In this document: in pieces, positions 23,141-24,997 of the stretch
How positions within the stretch are numbered: position 1 is the stretch's first letter
Layout of the letters: each line of letters starts with the position of its first letter
From: CAZBQG01 sp964493945
Lineage (GTDB): Bacteria > Pseudomonadota > Alphaproteobacteria > Rhodospirillales > UBA2165
DNA: 24,997 nt
Assembly (NCBI GenBank): GCA_964493945.1
Contig: CAZBQG010000026.1
Span: 1-24,997, forward strand
Reading direction: 5' to 3'
Program-made: the position numbers and the translations under genes
Notes under the pieces: generated by a model
The model's database searches: none
The model's input: the letters and a program-made list of their open reading frames with translations, nothing else
What the model was told of the DNA's origin: nothing

Positions 23141-24289
23141 TTAGCCCGCGGAGAAGAGGCGCCGGGGCGCATCCTGGGGTGTGGCGCAGCCCAATTGACC
23201 GAGGGCGGGGGACAGTTCGGCCTGCAATATGTCGATCACATGCTTGGCGCCCCGCTGCCCCAATGCACCGACCCCGTACATGAAGGCCCGTCCGAAAAAG
23301 GTGAAATTGGCACCCAGGGCAAACGCCCGGACCATATCGGTGCCGGAACGCAGGCCGCTGTCCAAAATAAGCGGCATCTTCGGGCCTACGTTTTCGCGGA
23401 TACCGGCCAGCACATCCATGGGCGAGACCGCCGCGTCCAATTGCCGGCCACCATGATTGGATATGATCAGCCCATCCACACCCATATCGGCATGGCGTTT
23501 GGCTTCGGCCCGGTCCAGCACGCCCTTGATGATCAGGGGGCCATCCCAGTTTTGGCGGTATTTCTCGATGCGGCTCCAATCGATGGTCCCCTCGGTCAGG
23601 GACTGGATGGCCTCGCCGACCGTCTTGTAGCCCGCGCTCTTGGGGAAATATTGCTCCAGAGTGCGGAATTTGGGTGGGCCGTCAGCCAGGGTGGCCAGGG
23701 CCCACCCGGGATGGGTTGCGATTTCCATCATATTACGGGCATTCATTTTGGGCGGGATGGCCAGGCCGTTGCGGATGTTGCGCACGCGCCTGGAGCCCAC
23801 CGGCACATCGACGGTCACCACCAAAACCCGGAAGCCCGCCTCCTTTGTGCGGGTCAGGATTTCATCTTCGATGGCTTCGTCGCGGGCCGGATAGAGCTGA
23901 AACCAGGCGCAGTCCCCGGCCAGGGGGGCGATGGTCTCGATCGATGAAGTGGCCACCATGCTCAGGCAAAATGGGATATTGGCCTCCTTCGCGGCCCTGG
24001 CCAGATATTCCGCCGCCTGGGGCCAGATAAGGCCACCCAGCCCAACCGGGGAGATGCCAAAGGGCATGGCATATGTGTGGCCGAACAGATCGGTGGATAG
24101 ATTTGGGCTGCCGTCCAGATTGAGATATTGGGGGACCAGGCGGATTTGATCCAGAGCCCGGCGGTTATGGGAGAGGCCGGTCTCGTCGCCCGCCCCGCCG
24201 GCCAGGTAGTCGAAAGCAAATTTTGGCAATCTCCGTCGTGTGGCGCGTTCCAGATCGCCGATGGTCGGAAACCTGCGCATTAATTCCAT
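23141..24289 (-). CDS. FMN-dependent alpha-hydroxyacid dehydrogenase/oxidase
   Basis: This 382-residue protein belongs to the FMN-dependent alpha-hydroxyacid oxidase family (lactate, glycolate and mandelate enzymes). Active-site residues are all in place: Tyr28 in FDYLAGGA, Gln131 and Tyr133 in FQLYP, Arg167 in GSRRVRNIRNG, Lys255 in IIKGV, and His279 with Arg282 in SNHGGRQLD. It oxidises a 2-hydroxy acid to a 2-keto acid, passing electrons to oxygen or the respiratory chain. There is no clear membrane anchor. Start at 24289: GGGGGA lies five bases upstream and MELMRRFPTIGDLE is the usual N-terminus. The frame stays open to 24433, but those 48 residues are unlike the family. The PilZ frame upstream overlaps this gene by 125 bases. 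Confidence 0.93.
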   Translation of the reverse strand: MELMRRFPTIGDLERATRRRLPKFAFDYLAGGAGDETGLSHNRRALDQIRLVPQYLNLDGSPNLSTDLFGHTYAMPFGISPVGLGGLIWPQAAEYLARAAKEANIPFCLSMVATSSIETIAPLAGDCAWFQLYPARDEAIEDEILTRTKEAGFRVLVVTVDVPVGSRRVRNIRNGLAIPPKMNARNMMEIATHPGWALATLADGPPKFRTLEQYFPKSAGYKTVGEAIQSLTEGTIDWSRIEKYRQNWDGPLIIKGVLDRAEAKRHADMGVDGLIISNHGGRQLDAAVSPMDVLAGIRENVGPKMPLILDSGLRSGTDMVRAFALGANFTFFGRAFMYGVGALGQRGAKHVIDILQAELSPALGQLGCATPQDAPRRLFSAG

Positions 24290-24653
24290 GATGTCCCCCG
24301 TCCCGCGCGCCCAGCCCTTTAGGGACTTTCGATTTCCTGAAAATCTCCATGATCTCGGCGATGATTTGATCCTCGGCCTTCGAATCATTGGAAAAGGAAA
24401 CGGCCACACCCTTTTCCAGAACCCTGGAAACATGCCCCTTGATCGGGCTCATACCTTCGATTTCGATTTCCACCTCGTCGCCGTTACTGAAGGGGTTATC
24501 CACCTGCTGCAAGGGTGTGGCGAACTCGGTGGCGGCACCATTGCACGAAGTATTGATCAAGGTTCCCCCCCGCGCTTCACTCCCCTGGCCAGCCTTGGCG
24601 AAGGTCAATTTGCGAAGCCCCAGACAGAGCCGGTCACGCTTCTCAGAATCCAT
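24165..24653 (-). CDS. PilZ-domain protein, possibly frameshifted at its 3' end
   Basis: The first ~105 residues fit a PilZ (c-di-GMP receptor) beta-barrel: a GGTLINTSCNG strand with Asn34-x-Ser36-x-x-Gly39 (the D/N-x-S-x-x-G motif), SNGDEVEIEIEG (57-67), HVSRVLEKGVAVSF (74-87), then a C-terminal helix. The N-terminal RxxxR motif is degenerate (KRDRLCLGLRK), so c-di-GMP binding is uncertain. The frame continues to 24165, overlapping the next gene by 125 bases with a non-domain-like Gly/Arg-rich tail (113-162). One extra T in the four-T run (plus strand AAAA at 24340-24343) would give a natural stop after FQEIESP near codon 112. The gene diverges from fliG, so a link to motility control is plausible. 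Confidence 0.75.
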   Translation of the reverse strand: MDSEKRDRLCLGLRKLTFAKAGQGSEARGGTLINTSCNGAATEFATPLQQVDNPFSNGDEVEIEIEGMSPIKGHVSRVLEKGVAVSFSNDSKAEDQIIAEIMEIFRKSKVPKGLGARDGGHHGINAQVSDHRRSGTRHTTEIAKICFRLPGRRGGRRDRPLP

Positions 24654-24738
24654 CGGAGGATTCCTTCCCTAAATGAAAAACCCAATAGTCCTGATATTAA
24701 AGCGATTCCCATTTTTGGGCAATCCGCCACCGGAAGGT

Positions 24739-24766
24739 TTGCCTTGATCCTGGTTTGGTGTAAAGT
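24739..24766 (+). promoter_or_regulatory. Candidate promoter upstream of fliG
   Basis: TTGCCT (24739-24744), 16 bases, then TAAAGT (24761-24766), 37 bases before the fliG ATG. It is in the 150-base gap between the divergent PilZ and fliG genes. I looked for a sigma-54 GG-N10-GC element and did not find a convincing one. Support is by sequence match only. Confidence 0.33.
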
Positions 24767-24803
24767 TAGACATCACGCTTGCGGCGGTGACGAGGGGAAA
24801 TTA

Positions 24804-24997
24804 ATGGCGCATGGTAAAAGCAAGTACAATGATCTTGATGGCACCGAAAAAGCGGCCATCTTCATGCTGTCGCTGCCTCAGGAATATGCCGCCAAGCTGT
24901 TCGAGTGCATGGAGCAGGAAGAAATAAAAGAACTGTCCATCGCCATGGCCAATCTGGGCAGCATCGATGCCACCGTGGTCGAGCGCCTGTTCATCGA
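24804..24997 (+). CDS. fliG: Flagellar motor switch protein FliG, N-terminal part (runs off the window)
   Basis: Only the first 64 codons are present. The translation begins MAHGKSKYNDLDGTEKAAIF, then MLSLPQEYAAKLFECMEQEE, then a stretch of EIKELSIAMANLGSI type. It matches the N-terminal FliG domain that binds FliF at the MS-ring: the LxGxEKAAIxLLxL opening and the 'EEIKELSxAMAxLG' helix are characteristic. FliG couples the MS ring to the C-ring and interacts with MotA stators. The GAGGGG Shine-Dalgarno lies about six bases before the ATG. It is probably inside a flagellar locus continuing to the right. The divergent neighbour is a PilZ-domain gene. Confidence 0.93.
   Translation, partial: MAHGKSKYNDLDGTEKAAIFMLSLPQEYAAKLFECMEQEEIKELSIAMANLGSIDATVVERLFI

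Noticed and set aside
24289..24433. A longer start for the FMN dehydrogenase at 24433.
   Set aside because: The extra 48 residues are Arg/Pro-rich and unlike the family; 24289 has a good Shine-Dalgarno and the family-typical N-terminus.
1..24997. Mobile elements, tRNA/rRNA genes or CRISPR repeats.
   Set aside because: I saw no transposase, integrase, cloverleaf-like tRNA sequence, rRNA segment or regularly spaced direct repeats. Genes are continuous and in one style.

Overview
The window looks like chromosomal DNA of a GC-rich alphaproteobacterium, most likely Rhodospirillales-like. The support is the codon and protein style, the tightly overlapping catabolic operons, the coxMSL-like molybdenum hydroxylase sets, and a flagellar locus (PilZ protein diverging from fliG) at the right edge. 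This placement is inferred from protein character, not from a marker-gene comparison. I see no tRNA, rRNA, CRISPR array or insertion sequence, and no gene-free stretch longer than about 150 bases.

Region 1 (15253 down to 51, minus strand) holds thirteen genes in one apparent operon. Junctions range from 17-base overlaps to 25-base gaps, and most starts have a clear Shine-Dalgarno. In transcription order: a FAS1/MaoC-N-type hydratase subunit, a MaoC hydratase subunit, an acyl-CoA synthetase, hydantoinase/oxoprolinase A and B subunits, an acyl-CoA dehydrogenase, the B12-binding and catalytic subunits of an acyl-CoA mutase, the FAD, 2Fe-2S and molybdopterin subunits of a xanthine-dehydrogenase-family hydroxylase, a class III CoA-transferase, and an ACMSD-like amidohydrolase. 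A divergent TetR gene (15400-15978) lies across a 146-base region containing three TGTAAA/TTTACA half-sites in alternating orientation. The set reads as an inducible catabolic pathway: oxidation or hydroxylation of a substrate, an ATP-dependent carboxylation or ring opening, CoA activation, B12-dependent carbon-skeleton rearrangement, then dehydrogenation and hydration. I cannot name the substrate, and I know of no characterised pathway with this gene set.

Region 2 (15975-22360) has a beta-hydroxyacid dehydrogenase on the minus strand and a divergent plus-strand operon. That operon encodes a second molybdenum hydroxylase, whose large subunit carries a C-terminal CoxG-like (SRPBCC) domain, followed by its FAD and 2Fe-2S subunits, an enol-lactonase-like alpha/beta hydrolase and a small Lys/Ala-rich protein. 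It may feed or extend the same pathway.

Region 3 (22372-24997) has a TauE/SafE permease and an FMN-dependent alpha-hydroxyacid dehydrogenase on the minus strand. A PilZ-domain gene overlaps the dehydrogenase start, with a possible frameshift. The first 64 codons of fliG run off the right edge.

The most notable signals are the mutase/hydantoinase/Mo-hydroxylase operon itself, unusual active-site residues in four of its enzymes (mutase, acyl-CoA dehydrogenase, Mo subunit, amidohydrolase), the CoxL-CoxG-like fusion, and the triple half-site TetR operator.
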